Source: Dehalococcoidia bacterium (GTDB lineage Bacteria; Chloroflexota; Dehalococcoidia; JAENJB01). Taken from it: DNA of 14,319 nucleotides. Of the stretch, positions 1-6,325 are shown piece after piece. Numbering within the stretch: position 1 is the first letter of the stretch; every line of letters starts with the position of its first letter. The stretch covers positions 1 through 14,319 of the forward strand of contig JAENJB010000016.1 in the NCBI GenBank assembly GCA_016844565.1. Reading direction: 5' to 3'. The notes under the pieces are model-generated. The model searched no databases, had not been told where the DNA came from, and saw only the letters and a list, made by a program, of their open reading frames with translations. The translations under genes and the position numbers were made by a program.

Positions 1-80
1 CGTGATGCTCCTTGCCGCGTCATAGTCTGCCGGGAACCAGCGCCCGCGTCGGATACGACAGCCCAAAGCTAGTGAATTAG

Positions 81-485
81 ATGAAAGTAGTAATTATGGG
101 ATGCGGCCGGGTAGGAGCTCAGTTGGCAGCCATGCTCGATGCCGAGGGACATCAGATAACTGTACTGGATATCAACTCCGAAAGCTTCAGGAGACTGCCT
201 GCCAGCTTCAAAGGCATCGCCTTAATGGGAGACGGCACCGATGCAGATGCCCTGAAGAGGGCGGGTATTGAGGAAGCGGATACTTTTGTGGCCGTTACTC
301 AAGGAGACAACCGCAACATCATGGCCGCTCAAATGGCGAAACACCTCTTCAACGTGCGCAAGGTGGTCTGCCGCATTTACGACCCCTTAAGAAAAGAGCT
401 CTACGAAACACTGAACCTCGAGGCGATAAGCCCGACCACCATCTTCGCCAAGCTCCTGCGAGACAAGGTAGTGGGAATCGGCTAG
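81..485 (+). CDS. TrkA-type K+ uptake regulator, single RCK_N domain
   Basis: 134-residue Rossmann-fold nucleotide-binding protein of the RCK_N/TrkA-N family, which acts as the cytoplasmic gating ring of Trk/Ktr potassium channels. Visible marks are the dinucleotide loop GCGRVG (residues 7-12), an acidic residue at the end of the second strand (VLDIN, about 28-32) for the ribose, and the typical GDGTD and AVTQGDNRN segments. It ends after this one domain and lacks the RCK_C half, unlike the next gene. The gene follows an 80-base stretch in which I see no clear gene end or Shine-Dalgarno site; the first ATG fits the family N-terminus. It is two bases from the next trkA-like gene, so the two are almost certainly co-translated and may form a mixed ring. 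The channel gene (trkH) is not in the window and may lie upstream. Confidence 0.87.
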   Translation: MKVVIMGCGRVGAQLAAMLDAEGHQITVLDINSESFRRLPASFKGIALMGDGTDADALKRAGIEEADTFVAVTQGDNRNIMAAQMAKHLFNVRKVVCRIYDPLRKELYETLNLEAISPTTIFAKLLRDKVVGIG

Positions 486-487
486 AG

Positions 488-1165
488 ATGTATATCATTG
501 TTGTCGGCGGCGGTGACATCGGCTACTATCTGGCCCGGGCGCTTCTGGACGAGAGGCATGAGGTGGCCGTGGTCGAAAAAGACGCCCGGAAGTGCCAGCG
601 CATCATCGACACCATGGGTGCGGTGTGCATCCAGGGAGATGGCTGCGAAGCAGCCACTCTGGCTGAGATAGGAACTGCCAGAGCGGATATGTTCATCGCC
701 GTAACCGATGGAGATGATGACAACCTGGTGGCCTGTCAGCTGGCCAAGCATAAGTTCGGGGTGCCACGCACCGTCTCCCGCCTTACCAACCCGAAGAATG
801 AGGCCATCTTCAAGAAACTGGGCATAGACGTGACGGTGAGCAGTACCAATCTCATCCTCGAACACATCGAGCTCGAGGTGCCTTCCCACCCGCTGACTCA
901 TCTCATGACGCTGAGGGACCTTGGGCTCGAGCTTGTCGAAGTGAAAGTGCTGCCTCACTCATCGGTGATAGGCAGGAAAATCAAGGATGCGGGATTGCCT
1001 CCGGGGTGTCTTGTCTCCCTGCTGGTACGAAAGGGGCAAAAGCCCTATGTGCCCGGTAACGACGCCATCCTTCAAGCCGACGACCAGCTGCTGGTGGTAA
1101 CCAAACCTGAACAGGAGACCATGCTCCGGGGGCTACTGGCCAGTGCGCCAGCATCGGAGGGCTGA
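488..1165 (+). CDS. trkA: TrkA-type K+ uptake regulator, RCK_N + RCK_C
   Basis: 225 residues with the classic half-TrkA layout. An N-terminal NAD-binding domain (residues 1 to about 120) carries the loop GGGDIG (7-12), the acidic VVEKD at the second strand end and AVTDGDDDN. A C-terminal RCK_C domain (about 135-220) runs from VEVKVL to LLVVTKPEQ. E. coli TrkA has two such units fused; here one full unit and one N-domain-only unit are separate genes. The role is cytoplasmic control of a Trk/Ktr potassium channel by nucleotide binding. The start lies two bases after the stop of the upstream gene with only weak purine-rich sequence before it, suggesting translational coupling. pheA starts nine bases after the stop on the same strand, so it is probably in the same transcript despite the unrelated function. 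Confidence 0.9.
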   Translation: MYIIVVGGGDIGYYLARALLDERHEVAVVEKDARKCQRIIDTMGAVCIQGDGCEAATLAEIGTARADMFIAVTDGDDDNLVACQLAKHKFGVPRTVSRLTNPKNEAIFKKLGIDVTVSSTNLILEHIELEVPSHPLTHLMTLRDLGLELVEVKVLPHSSVIGRKIKDAGLPPGCLVSLLVRKGQKPYVPGNDAILQADDQLLVVTKPEQETMLRGLLASAPASEG

Positions 1166-1173
1166 GAAAAGGC

Positions 1174-1992
1174 GTGACCAAAGTTGCCTTCCAGGGAGAG
1201 ATAGGGGCGTTTAGTGAGGACGCCGCCATAAAGTTCTTCGGCGTCATCGAACCACTGCCTTCTCGCAGCTTTGCCGACGCCTTCGAGTCCGTCTCCCGGG
1301 GCGCCGCCGACTTCGGGGTCGTGCCCATTGAGAACTCCCAGGCCGGCAGTATCAATGACACGTACGATCTGCTGCTCAAGTACGACCTGAACATCTGTGG
1401 TGAGATAGTGCTGCCTGTAAACCAGTGCCTGATGGCACCCGAAGGCGAGACCCCGGAGACCATCAAGTATGTCTACTCCCACCCTCAGGCACTAACTCAG
1501 TGCGAGGAGTATCTCAGAAAGCTCAATGCTACCATAATGCCTACCTACGATACTGCGGGCAGCGCCAAACTTGTCAAGGAGAAGGGGCTACGGCACAGTG
1601 CGGCGGTTGCCAGCCGGAGAGCCGCCCAAATATACGGTTTGAAGCTCCTCGCAGAGAACATCCAGACCAATCCAAGCAACTACACCAAATTCGTGGTAAT
1701 CTCCAGGCAAAAGGCAGGCAGGGCCGCGAACAGCAAGACCTCCATCGTTTTCGCTACCAAGAACATGCCCGGCACCCTGTATGCGAGTCTGGGAGCTTTT
1801 GCCACCCGCGGCATTAATCTGACCAAGCTCGAATCCAGACCGAGTCGGCAGAAACCCTGGGAGTACGTTTTCTACGCCGACTTCGAGGGCCACGTTGAGG
1901 ACAAGCCTTGCCTCGCCGCACTGGAGACCCTGCGCGGGACGACCAAGTTCATAAAGATCCTCGGTTCCTATCCCAGGGCTACCGAGAGCTAG
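1174..1992 (+). CDS. pheA: Prephenate dehydratase with ACT domain
   Basis: 272-residue monofunctional prephenate dehydratase, converting prephenate to phenylpyruvate in phenylalanine synthesis. The catalytic part (about 1-180) has the FQGEIGAFSE opening, PIENSQAGS (51-59) and the catalytic Thr segment NYTKF (169-173). The usual motif is TRF, so Lys replaces Arg here. An ACT domain follows (about 188-268) with GTLY (200-203) and ESRP (220-223), the motifs that bind phenylalanine for feedback inhibition. No chorismate mutase domain is fused. The start is GTG at 1174; GGAGG at 1156-1160 lies a little far upstream and AAAAGG is closer. It follows trkA by nine bases. Its stop overlaps the stop of the convergent HIT gene in a shared CTAG. 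Confidence 0.95.
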   Translation: MTKVAFQGEIGAFSEDAAIKFFGVIEPLPSRSFADAFESVSRGAADFGVVPIENSQAGSINDTYDLLLKYDLNICGEIVLPVNQCLMAPEGETPETIKYVYSHPQALTQCEEYLRKLNATIMPTYDTAGSAKLVKEKGLRHSAAVASRRAAQIYGLKLLAENIQTNPSNYTKFVVISRQKAGRAANSKTSIVFATKNMPGTLYASLGAFATRGINLTKLESRPSRQKPWEYVFYADFEGHVEDKPCLAALETLRGTTKFIKILGSYPRATES

Positions 1993-2465
1993 CCCAGCCT
2001 CCGCTTCAGGTGTTCGTACGTCGAGTCCATGGCCTCTGAAATCACCTTTGTTTCTGCCACAACCGGCATGAAATTGGTATCCCCGTTCCAGCGCGGCACG
2101 ATATGCACGTGAACGTGGTCTTCCACTCCTGCCCCCGCCACACGGCCGAGATTGATTCCCAGGTTGAACCCCTGAGGGGAGAAGGCCTCCTTCAAGGCTT
2201 TGAGGCACTTCTTGACGAGCAACATGTTGTCTAGCAGCTCTTCATCAGTCAAGTCCTCCATGCTCCCGGCATGTCTGTATGGGGATACCATTATGTGACC
2301 CGGGTTATAGGGATACTTGTTCAACATCGCGAAGTTCAATCGTCCGCGATAAAGAAGGTAGTTCTCCCGGTCCTGACCCTGCGCAGCTTTCTCACATAGC
2401 AGGCATCCCTTCGGTTTCTCCGACCGGATGTACTGCACTCTCCAAGGCGCCCAGATGTTTTTCAC
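1989..2465 (-). CDS. HIT-family hydrolase, Ap4A phosphorylase-like
   Basis: 158 residues of the histidine triad superfamily, nucleotide hydrolases or transferases. The active-site triad HVHVHIVPRW lies at 117-126 (His 117, 119, 121), preceded by NLGRVAGAG and followed by NGDTNFM. This WxGDxNF form is typical of the bacterial Ap4A phosphorylase-like/GalT-like branch rather than of small HINT proteins. An N-terminal CLLC (21-24) looks like a zinc pair. The start is GTG at 2465, chosen because AAAGGAG sits six bases upstream on the minus strand and the N-terminus (KNIWAPWR) matches the family. It has its own strong promoter (2508-2536). The likely role is breakdown of dinucleoside polyphosphates; the substrate cannot be read from sequence. 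It converges on pheA with no room for a terminator. Confidence 0.9.
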   Translation of the reverse strand: MKNIWAPWRVQYIRSEKPKGCLLCEKAAQGQDRENYLLYRGRLNFAMLNKYPYNPGHIMVSPYRHAGSMEDLTDEELLDNMLLVKKCLKALKEAFSPQGFNLGINLGRVAGAGVEDHVHVHIVPRWNGDTNFMPVVAETKVISEAMDSTYEHLKRRLG

Positions 2466-2507
2466 AGCAGTCTCCTTTCCAGATTTCCTGGATCATAATG
2501 AGGAGCT

Positions 2508-2536
2508 ATTGTATGGGGTAGCCAGGACGCCGTCAA
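2508..2536 (-). promoter_or_regulatory. Sigma70-type promoter for the HIT gene
   Basis: On the minus strand, TTGACG (2536-2531) and TACAAT (2513-2508) are separated by exactly 17 bases; each box matches the consensus at 5 of 6 positions. Transcription would start near 2501, giving a leader of about 35 bases that contains the Shine-Dalgarno site of the HIT gene. Confidence 0.72.
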
Positions 2537-2544
2537 AGCAGCCT

Positions 2545-2573
2545 TTGACTTCGTGCTTGTCAGTGGCTACAAT
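2545..2573 (+). promoter_or_regulatory. Sigma70-type promoter for membrane-protein pair
   Basis: On the plus strand, TTGACT (2545-2550) and TACAAT (2568-2573) are 17 bases apart, each 5 of 6 to consensus. It faces away from the HIT promoter, with only eight bases between the two -35 boxes. Transcription would begin near 2580 and give a leader of about 93 bases before the 61-residue membrane protein. Confidence 0.72.
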
Positions 2574-2581
2574 AAGCCACT
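2562..2581. promoter_or_regulatory. Palindrome over the plus-strand -10 box, possible operator
   Basis: A perfect 7-base inverted repeat, AGTGGCT and AGCCACT, flanks a six-base centre ACAATA. The -10 box of the rightward promoter (2568-2573) lies inside it, a position from which a bound dimeric repressor would block polymerase. No second copy was noticed in the window. A chance repeat or an RNA hairpin at the transcript start cannot be excluded. Confidence 0.45.
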
Positions 2582-2604
2582 TAGAGAGATACTGCAGGAG
2601 ACTA

Positions 2605-2651
2605 GCGGACGCAGGGTCCGCCTTATCGCTGACCAAATAGACGGAAGGTCT
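2605..2651 (+). other. Hairpins in the leader of the small membrane gene
   Basis: Two hairpins lie in the predicted untranslated leader. The stronger has the perfect 6-base stem GCGGAC/GTCCGC (2605-2610 with 2616-2621) and loop GCAGG. The weaker is AGAC/GTCT (2639-2642 with 2648-2651) with loop GGAAG. No U-tract follows either, so they are not intrinsic terminators. I recognise no riboswitch class. Confidence 0.35.
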
Positions 2652-2672
2652 GAGAACCAGGAGTGTGCCAGC

Positions 2673-2858
2673 ATGGAGAAACTTAGAATCGGCATAGCTA
2701 TCTTAGGTATGTTCGTCGGCGCCTGTGTCATGATACTAGCGGGCGGCGTGATTGAGAAGAGAACAAAACTGAGCTCTCTTGCTACGTGGATCGGGATTAT
2801 CATTCTGGCCGCCATTCTGGCTTTCGTAATATACGCCGCTCTGGTACTATACAGCTAG
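2673..2858 (+). CDS. Small two-helix membrane protein, unknown function
   Basis: 61 residues with two predicted membrane helices, about 5-27 and 37-60, joined by a short charged loop EKRTK (28-32). I do not recognise a family. The ATG at 2673 is chosen because AGGAG (2659-2663) sits nine bases upstream. The reading frame stays open further upstream, but that stretch contains the two divergent promoters, so a longer protein is unlikely. It is followed 31 bases later by the DedA-type gene on the same strand, suggesting a membrane-related two-gene operon from the promoter at 2545-2573. Lack of cysteine pairs, catalytic motifs or a cleavable signal leaves its role open. Confidence 0.65.
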   Translation: MEKLRIGIAILGMFVGACVMILAGGVIEKRTKLSSLATWIGIIILAAILAFVIYAALVLYS

Positions 2859-2889
2859 GTCCGTCCAGGCCGGGGCTGCGCGAATAGCG

Positions 2890-3411
2890 GTGCAACGATA
2901 TTCTCACTACCTGGCCGTCTTTGTCTCCCTGTCCCTGATGGCCGTCATCTTCATCTTCCGTAGTCAGATCGTCCACCTGGGCAACTACGGCTATCTCGGC
3001 GTCTTTCTCATATCTATAGTCACCACTTTGACCATCGTTGTCCCTATCCCCGGCAGGGCCATCATTGCCGGCATGGGAACAGTGCTGAACCCGGCACTCG
3101 TAGGCCTGCTCTCGGGCGTTGGCGCCACTGTCGGGGAGATGAATGGCTACCTGCTGGGATACGGGGGACAGATGGGCCTTCAGAAGATCAGGCATTACGA
3201 TAGGGTGGCGGGTTGGATGCGCCACTGGGGCGGGCTGACCCTTTTCGTCCTAGCCCTGATTCCCAACCCACTCTTCGACCTGGCCGCCCTTATATCGGGC
3301 TCCCAGCGTTACCCCCTATGGAAGTACGTGGTGTACGGCGGCAGCGGAAGGCTCATTAAGTTCGTCGGCTACGCCTACGCAGGACACTTCGGCCTTCATT
3401 TCCTATTCTGA
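2890..3411 (+). CDS. DedA/VTT-domain (SNARE-associated) membrane protein
   Basis: 173-residue polytopic membrane protein of the DedA/VTT superfamily, whose members include lipid scramblases and undecaprenyl-phosphate flippases. Hydrophobic segments lie at about 6-24, 34-52, 66-82, 115-137 and 145-170. Family marks are VPIPG (51-55), the glycine-rich GEMNGYLLGYGG (82-93) with its membrane-embedded Glu83, and ALIPNPLFDLAALISG (122-137). The Arg-rich FxGRFxP form of classical DedA is replaced by FVLALIPNP, closer to the YqaA/TVP38-like branch. The start is a GTG at 2890 with no good Shine-Dalgarno site; the frame is open back to 2830 but offers no better start. It probably shares a transcript with the 61-residue membrane protein upstream. 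The lipid substrate is unknown. Confidence 0.82.
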   Translation: MQRYSHYLAVFVSLSLMAVIFIFRSQIVHLGNYGYLGVFLISIVTTLTIVVPIPGRAIIAGMGTVLNPALVGLLSGVGATVGEMNGYLLGYGGQMGLQKIRHYDRVAGWMRHWGGLTLFVLALIPNPLFDLAALISGSQRYPLWKYVVYGGSGRLIKFVGYAYAGHFGLHFLF

Positions 3412-3428
3412 AACACCCGCTCGGTGTT
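3412..3428. terminator. Weak hairpin after the DedA-type gene
   Basis: AACACC (3412-3417) and GGTGTT (3423-3428) form a perfect 6-base stem with loop CGCTC, starting directly after the TGA. No T-tract follows on either strand, so it is at best a weak or factor-assisted end between two convergent genes. Confidence 0.3.
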
Positions 3429-3458
3429 CCTGCCGTGGACCAGGTCTGGCGCGCCCGC

Positions 3459-4580
3459 TTATCTTCCTTCCACAATGGCCAGCCAGAGATCACTGGACCG
3501 CTTCACATTCTCCTCAGTGTAGATCTCAGTGGGTGGAGGCTCCCATTGGATGCCCAACGAACCCAGAAGGCCGCCGGCACGCGATTTCTTGTCCACCGCC
3601 GGGTCTATGACGTTCATAAGATTGGCGTTGGCATAGAGAAGCAACCCCTCGGACGAGGTGAGGTAATCAGCGAGAAGAGTGGCAGCGTTGGGATGAGGAC
3701 CGTCTTTCACAATTGCTAAAGCAAAAGGCGGCGCCATGGCGCGCTCCACGGGGGCTATCCCTAACGGCGCTCCTCTACTCATCAAACTGAGGGTGGTCAG
3801 TGTGGAACCGAGCAGGAGAATCGAAGATTCGCCAGCAGCGAGCAGTTCAGTCGGTATTTGAAACCCACGACCCACGGAGGGCCTGTTGTTCTTGACTACC
3901 TCTCTCCAGAAAGCCTCCGCCTTCTCCCAGTTGAGCTTGTCTCCTTCACGCCACATATAGGCGAAGATGAGCGGTGCATCGGGGCCCGAGCGAGAAATCT
4001 GGCTCTTTCCCCTCCACCTGGTGTTCTTGAGGTCATCCCAGGAGCGAGGCACCTCGGCGGCAGCCACCAATTGCGTGTTGTAAATAGGTATTCGAAGACC
4101 AGCTGTGGTTACCCGGTAGAAACCGTTGTTTGGCTGATAAGGCCAGCCCTTAGTGTTCGGCCACGCGTACTCCTTAATGAGGCCCAGCCTCAGCAGCTCG
4201 GGGAAGTCAGTGACACTGGTAGCCACCACATCGGCAGATAGCTTGCCTATCTTGGCCTCCTCCGCCAGCCTGGCCACCATATCCCGCCCGGTGGGGGCGT
4301 CCCACTTCGTAAACTCCAAGAAGGGATACCTCGCCCCAAACTCTCGCTTGAACTGTTCAGCTCCTTCGAAGGTGTTGGACCAGATAACGACCTTTCCTTC
4401 TTGCTTGGCCCTTTCGATGACCTGCTGCTGCCCGCTCAACTCGGGCCCCCTGGCAGCTGGCCTTTCCGCCAATGGTGTCTCAGGAACTGGCGACGGCGCG
4501 GGCTTAGATGGCGCTGCACAAGCGAAGATAAGCAATGAAACCAGACCCAGTATTACTGCGTAACGAGAGAGCCTTTTCAT
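3459..4580 (-). CDS. ABC transporter solute-binding lipoprotein (Fe3+-type family)
   Basis: 373-residue type 2 periplasmic-binding-fold protein of the iron(III)/thiamine/putrescine-like group (COG1840-type). The N-terminus is a lipoprotein signal: positively charged MKRLSRY, a hydrophobic stretch, then LLIFAC with the lipid-anchored Cys at 21. A Pro/Ala-rich linker follows, then the first domain from KVVIWSNTFEGAEQF, the ADVVATS strand, SWDDLKNTRWRGK and a C-terminal LADYLTSSEG helix. The ATG at 4580 is preferred over the GTG 15 bases upstream because AAGGGGGAA precedes it and the signal peptide then has normal length. No permease or ATPase gene is adjacent, which is odd for this class; they may be elsewhere. 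The ligand cannot be assigned: the Tyr pair of iron binders is not obvious to me. Confidence 0.87.
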   Translation of the reverse strand: MKRLSRYAVILGLVSLLIFACAAPSKPAPSPVPETPLAERPAARGPELSGQQQVIERAKQEGKVVIWSNTFEGAEQFKREFGARYPFLEFTKWDAPTGRDMVARLAEEAKIGKLSADVVATSVTDFPELLRLGLIKEYAWPNTKGWPYQPNNGFYRVTTAGLRIPIYNTQLVAAAEVPRSWDDLKNTRWRGKSQISRSGPDAPLIFAYMWREGDKLNWEKAEAFWREVVKNNRPSVGRGFQIPTELLAAGESSILLLGSTLTTLSLMSRGAPLGIAPVERAMAPPFALAIVKDGPHPNAATLLADYLTSSEGLLLYANANLMNVIDPAVDKKSRAGGLLGSLGIQWEPPPTEIYTEENVKRSSDLWLAIVEGR

Positions 4581-4671
4581 CCGTTCCCCCTTCACTCATG
4601 AATACTAACCACGCGGCACAAACCCCAACACCGAGAGCCCAGCCAATGGGCCTCCGAGAATAGTCAGGTCA

Positions 4672-4700
4672 AGACTACGTGAACCCGGGTGAGGCGTCAA
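4672..4700 (-). promoter_or_regulatory. Possible promoter of the solute-binding protein gene
   Basis: Minus strand TTGACG (4700-4695) and TAGTCT (4677-4672) are 17 bases apart. The -35 box is good, the -10 box matches only 3 of 6. The 149 bases between this gene and the HAD gene hold no other clear promoter, so it is offered as the best candidate only. Confidence 0.3.
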
Positions 4701-4721
4701 CTATGTGGACATAATGACGGC

Positions 4722-4738
4722 AGCCCTCTTCAAGGGCT
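4722..4738 (-). terminator. Hairpin spanning the HAD gene stop
   Basis: AGCCCT and AGGGCT form a perfect 6-base stem around a 5-base loop. The hairpin straddles the TGA of the HAD gene (4730-4732). No U-run follows on the minus strand, so termination is uncertain. Confidence 0.3.
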
Positions 4739-5401
4739 TCCCCCATTCCCACCAAGCTCAGTCAGCATTATCTGCTGAAACTCCGTCAAGCTCCTGACGA
4801 CATCCTCGCCCCCCCGTTCACCATTCCTATCCAGATAGAATGCACGCATGCCTATTTCCCGGGGAGCAAGGTAGTCGCCGTTCCAGTTATCGCCGATGTG
4901 GACTACTTCTTCAGGGCAGACACCAAGAGTATCGCAGACCCGGTGATAGAAATCAGCCGTCTTGAGTAGCCGATAGTCGGAGATGCAGGAGAAGACATGC
5001 CGGAAATGGCCGCGAATGGGCGACAGCAACAGGTCGAGGAAATCGCGGCTGGACGCCGAAGTAACGACCAGGGAGCAGCTCCGGCTCAGGCTGACCAGGG
5101 TCTCCTCCGTTTCCGGATAGAGGTTTACGGCATGGCGGTAGGCATCGAGCACCGTCTTATAGTCAGGGAGTGAGAACTGCTCGAACCAGTACCTGACATC
5201 GTACCACTCCACCCGTTGCATGCCCATCGCCGAGTACTCGCGCTTGATCTCTTCCCTGCCCTCATCCACGCCTATGCCTCTCTGGCGCGCATATTGCAAC
5301 GGTATTGCCTCGTACCAGATGAGCGTGCTAAACTGCGGCGTAACCACAGTGCCTTCGGCATCGAAAGAGATTACCTTCACCTTGCTCACTATGGACTCCA
5401 T
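4730..5401 (-). CDS. HAD-superfamily hydrolase
   Basis: 223 residues with all four HAD motifs, so probably a Mg-dependent phosphatase. Motif I is FDAEGT (13-18), with nucleophile Asp14 and Glu16 in place of the usual second Asp, a known variant. Motif II is VVTS (112-115). Motif III is Lys147 in LLKTADFY. Motif IV is HIGDNWNGD (168-176), with the acidic pair Asp171 and Asp176. Residues 20-100 form a helical cap of the C1 type. The substrate is unknown. The start is ambiguous. ATG 5401 gives a normal HAD N-terminus but has no Shine-Dalgarno site. ATG 5440 has AGGTG six bases upstream but would run deep into the coding region of the opposite gene. With 5401 the two divergent genes overlap by 11 bases. 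Confidence 0.83.
   Translation of the reverse strand: MESIVSKVKVISFDAEGTVVTPQFSTLIWYEAIPLQYARQRGIGVDEGREEIKREYSAMGMQRVEWYDVRYWFEQFSLPDYKTVLDAYRHAVNLYPETEETLVSLSRSCSLVVTSASSRDFLDLLLSPIRGHFRHVFSCISDYRLLKTADFYHRVCDTLGVCPEEVVHIGDNWNGDYLAPREIGMRAFYLDRNGERGGEDVVRSLTEFQQIMLTELGGNGGSP
5305..5334 (+). promoter_or_regulatory. Possible promoter of the HDAC-like gene inside the HAD gene
   Basis: Plus strand TTGCCT (5305-5310), an 18-base spacer, and TAAACT (5329-5334) preceded by TGC, forming an extended -10 like the one seen three times elsewhere in the window. It lies inside the HAD coding sequence, so codon constraint could produce it by chance. Confidence 0.25.
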
Positions 5402-6281
5402 CTTATCAGGAAAAGGCCCGCTGCGAAAAAGGACTGGCATCTTCTTCACCTATTTCCAGGGAGAAAGGTTGAGGGATTTCCCTCAGGCTTTGAGTAACCT
5501 GCTCGATAAGGAGAACGTGTTCTACTACGACGCAGTCTACGAGTCCCGGGACGGACTCTACTATCTGGCCCCTGTGGCGGAGGACCTGCTGCTCCAGGTG
5601 CATTCAGCCAACATGATCGAAGCAGTCCGCCAAACGGGCGACTTCGAAGCCGCCCTGTACAGCGCCGGTGGCACCGTACAAGCCGCCAGTGAGATTTGGA
5701 AGGGCAATATCGACAACGCCTTCGTTTTCACCTCCTTCGGCGACCATCATGCAGGAAGGGACTTCTATGGAGGAATGTGTTACTTCAACGGAGCTGCGCT
5801 GGCCATCGCCAGCCTCAGACAGAAGGGAATGCGCCGCTTCGCCATAGTGGACACTGATGCTCACCATGCCGATGGCACGAGGGACATCTTCGCCCGAGAT
5901 AACGATGTACTTCACTGCTGCTTCTGTTTTCAAGACTACCATGATCAATACAACAAGATGGACGTGCGCATCCCTTACCGGACCACCGATGAATACTACC
6001 TGGATAGGATGAAGCAAGCCTTCGTCCAGAAAACTCTGGACTTCGCCCCCGAAATCATCTTCTGGGAATACGGCTTTGATGCCACGCGCGGTGAATACGG
6101 GGATAAGGGACTCAGCCGGGATTGTCACCTGAAGATAGCAGAGATAATCAAGGGAGTTGCTGACCGTGCCTGCCGGGGCAGGATGGTGGCTATTCTCTGC
6201 GGGGGCTCAGGCCGCCGGTTGGCCGCCTACACTATACCCCACATCATCGCCATCCTGGCCGAGCTAGAAACGGGTCAGTGA
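5391..6281 (+). CDS. Histone deacetylase-like hydrolase, atypical catalytic motif
   Basis: 296 residues of the arginase/deacetylase fold (HDAC, AcuC, acetylpolyamine amidohydrolase family), zinc hydrolases that remove acyl groups from amines. The tandem His pair is in FGDHHAG (119-120). The zinc ligands are in DTDAHHADG: Asp156 and His158. The third zinc Asp is in YGFDA (Asp230). The glycine loop that should end in the catalytic Tyr (GGGGY) reads GGSGR (271-275), with Arg in its place. FYGGMCYFN (125-133) matches the normal GFC-FN segment. The start is uncertain. ATG 5391 lacks a Shine-Dalgarno site. CTG 5421, with AGGAAAAGG just upstream, would give a protein beginning LRKRTGIFF, closer to the family N-terminus. 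The 5' end overlaps the divergent HAD gene. Substrate unknown; acetylated polyamine, sugar or protein are all possible. Confidence 0.85.
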   Translation: MDSILSGKGPLRKRTGIFFTYFQGERLRDFPQALSNLLDKENVFYYDAVYESRDGLYYLAPVAEDLLLQVHSANMIEAVRQTGDFEAALYSAGGTVQAASEIWKGNIDNAFVFTSFGDHHAGRDFYGGMCYFNGAALAIASLRQKGMRRFAIVDTDAHHADGTRDIFARDNDVLHCCFCFQDYHDQYNKMDVRIPYRTTDEYYLDRMKQAFVQKTLDFAPEIIFWEYGFDATRGEYGDKGLSRDCHLKIAEIIKGVADRACRGRMVAILCGGSGRRLAAYTIPHIIAILAELETGQ

Positions 6282-6325
6282 AAGACGCATGGTCTTGTGG
6301 TCGCCGAGCCCATTTGCCCTGGGCC

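Noticed and set aside
1..80. 3' end of an upstream gene (for example trkH) before the first TrkA gene
   Set aside because: A frame ending at the TAG at 70-72 is open but its 23 residues do not resemble TrkH or anything I know, so nothing is claimed.
2428..2640. 70-codon plus-strand frame opposite the HIT gene start
   Set aside because: Low-complexity, non-family-like protein lying antisense to the HIT gene and across both promoters; no ribosome site.
2553..2672. N-terminal extension of the 61-residue membrane protein from a GTG at 2553
   Set aside because: The extension overlaps the rightward promoter and its palindrome and has no ribosome site, while ATG 2673 has AGGAG at good spacing.
3858..4563. 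Long plus-strand frames opposite the solute-binding protein gene
   Set aside because: Shadows of the minus-strand gene; the minus-strand protein has signal peptide and family motifs, these have none.
6308..6324. GCCCA/TGGGC hairpin between the HDAC-like gene and the polysaccharide deacetylase as a bidirectional terminator
   Set aside because: Only five pairs, seven-base loop and no T-tract on either strand.
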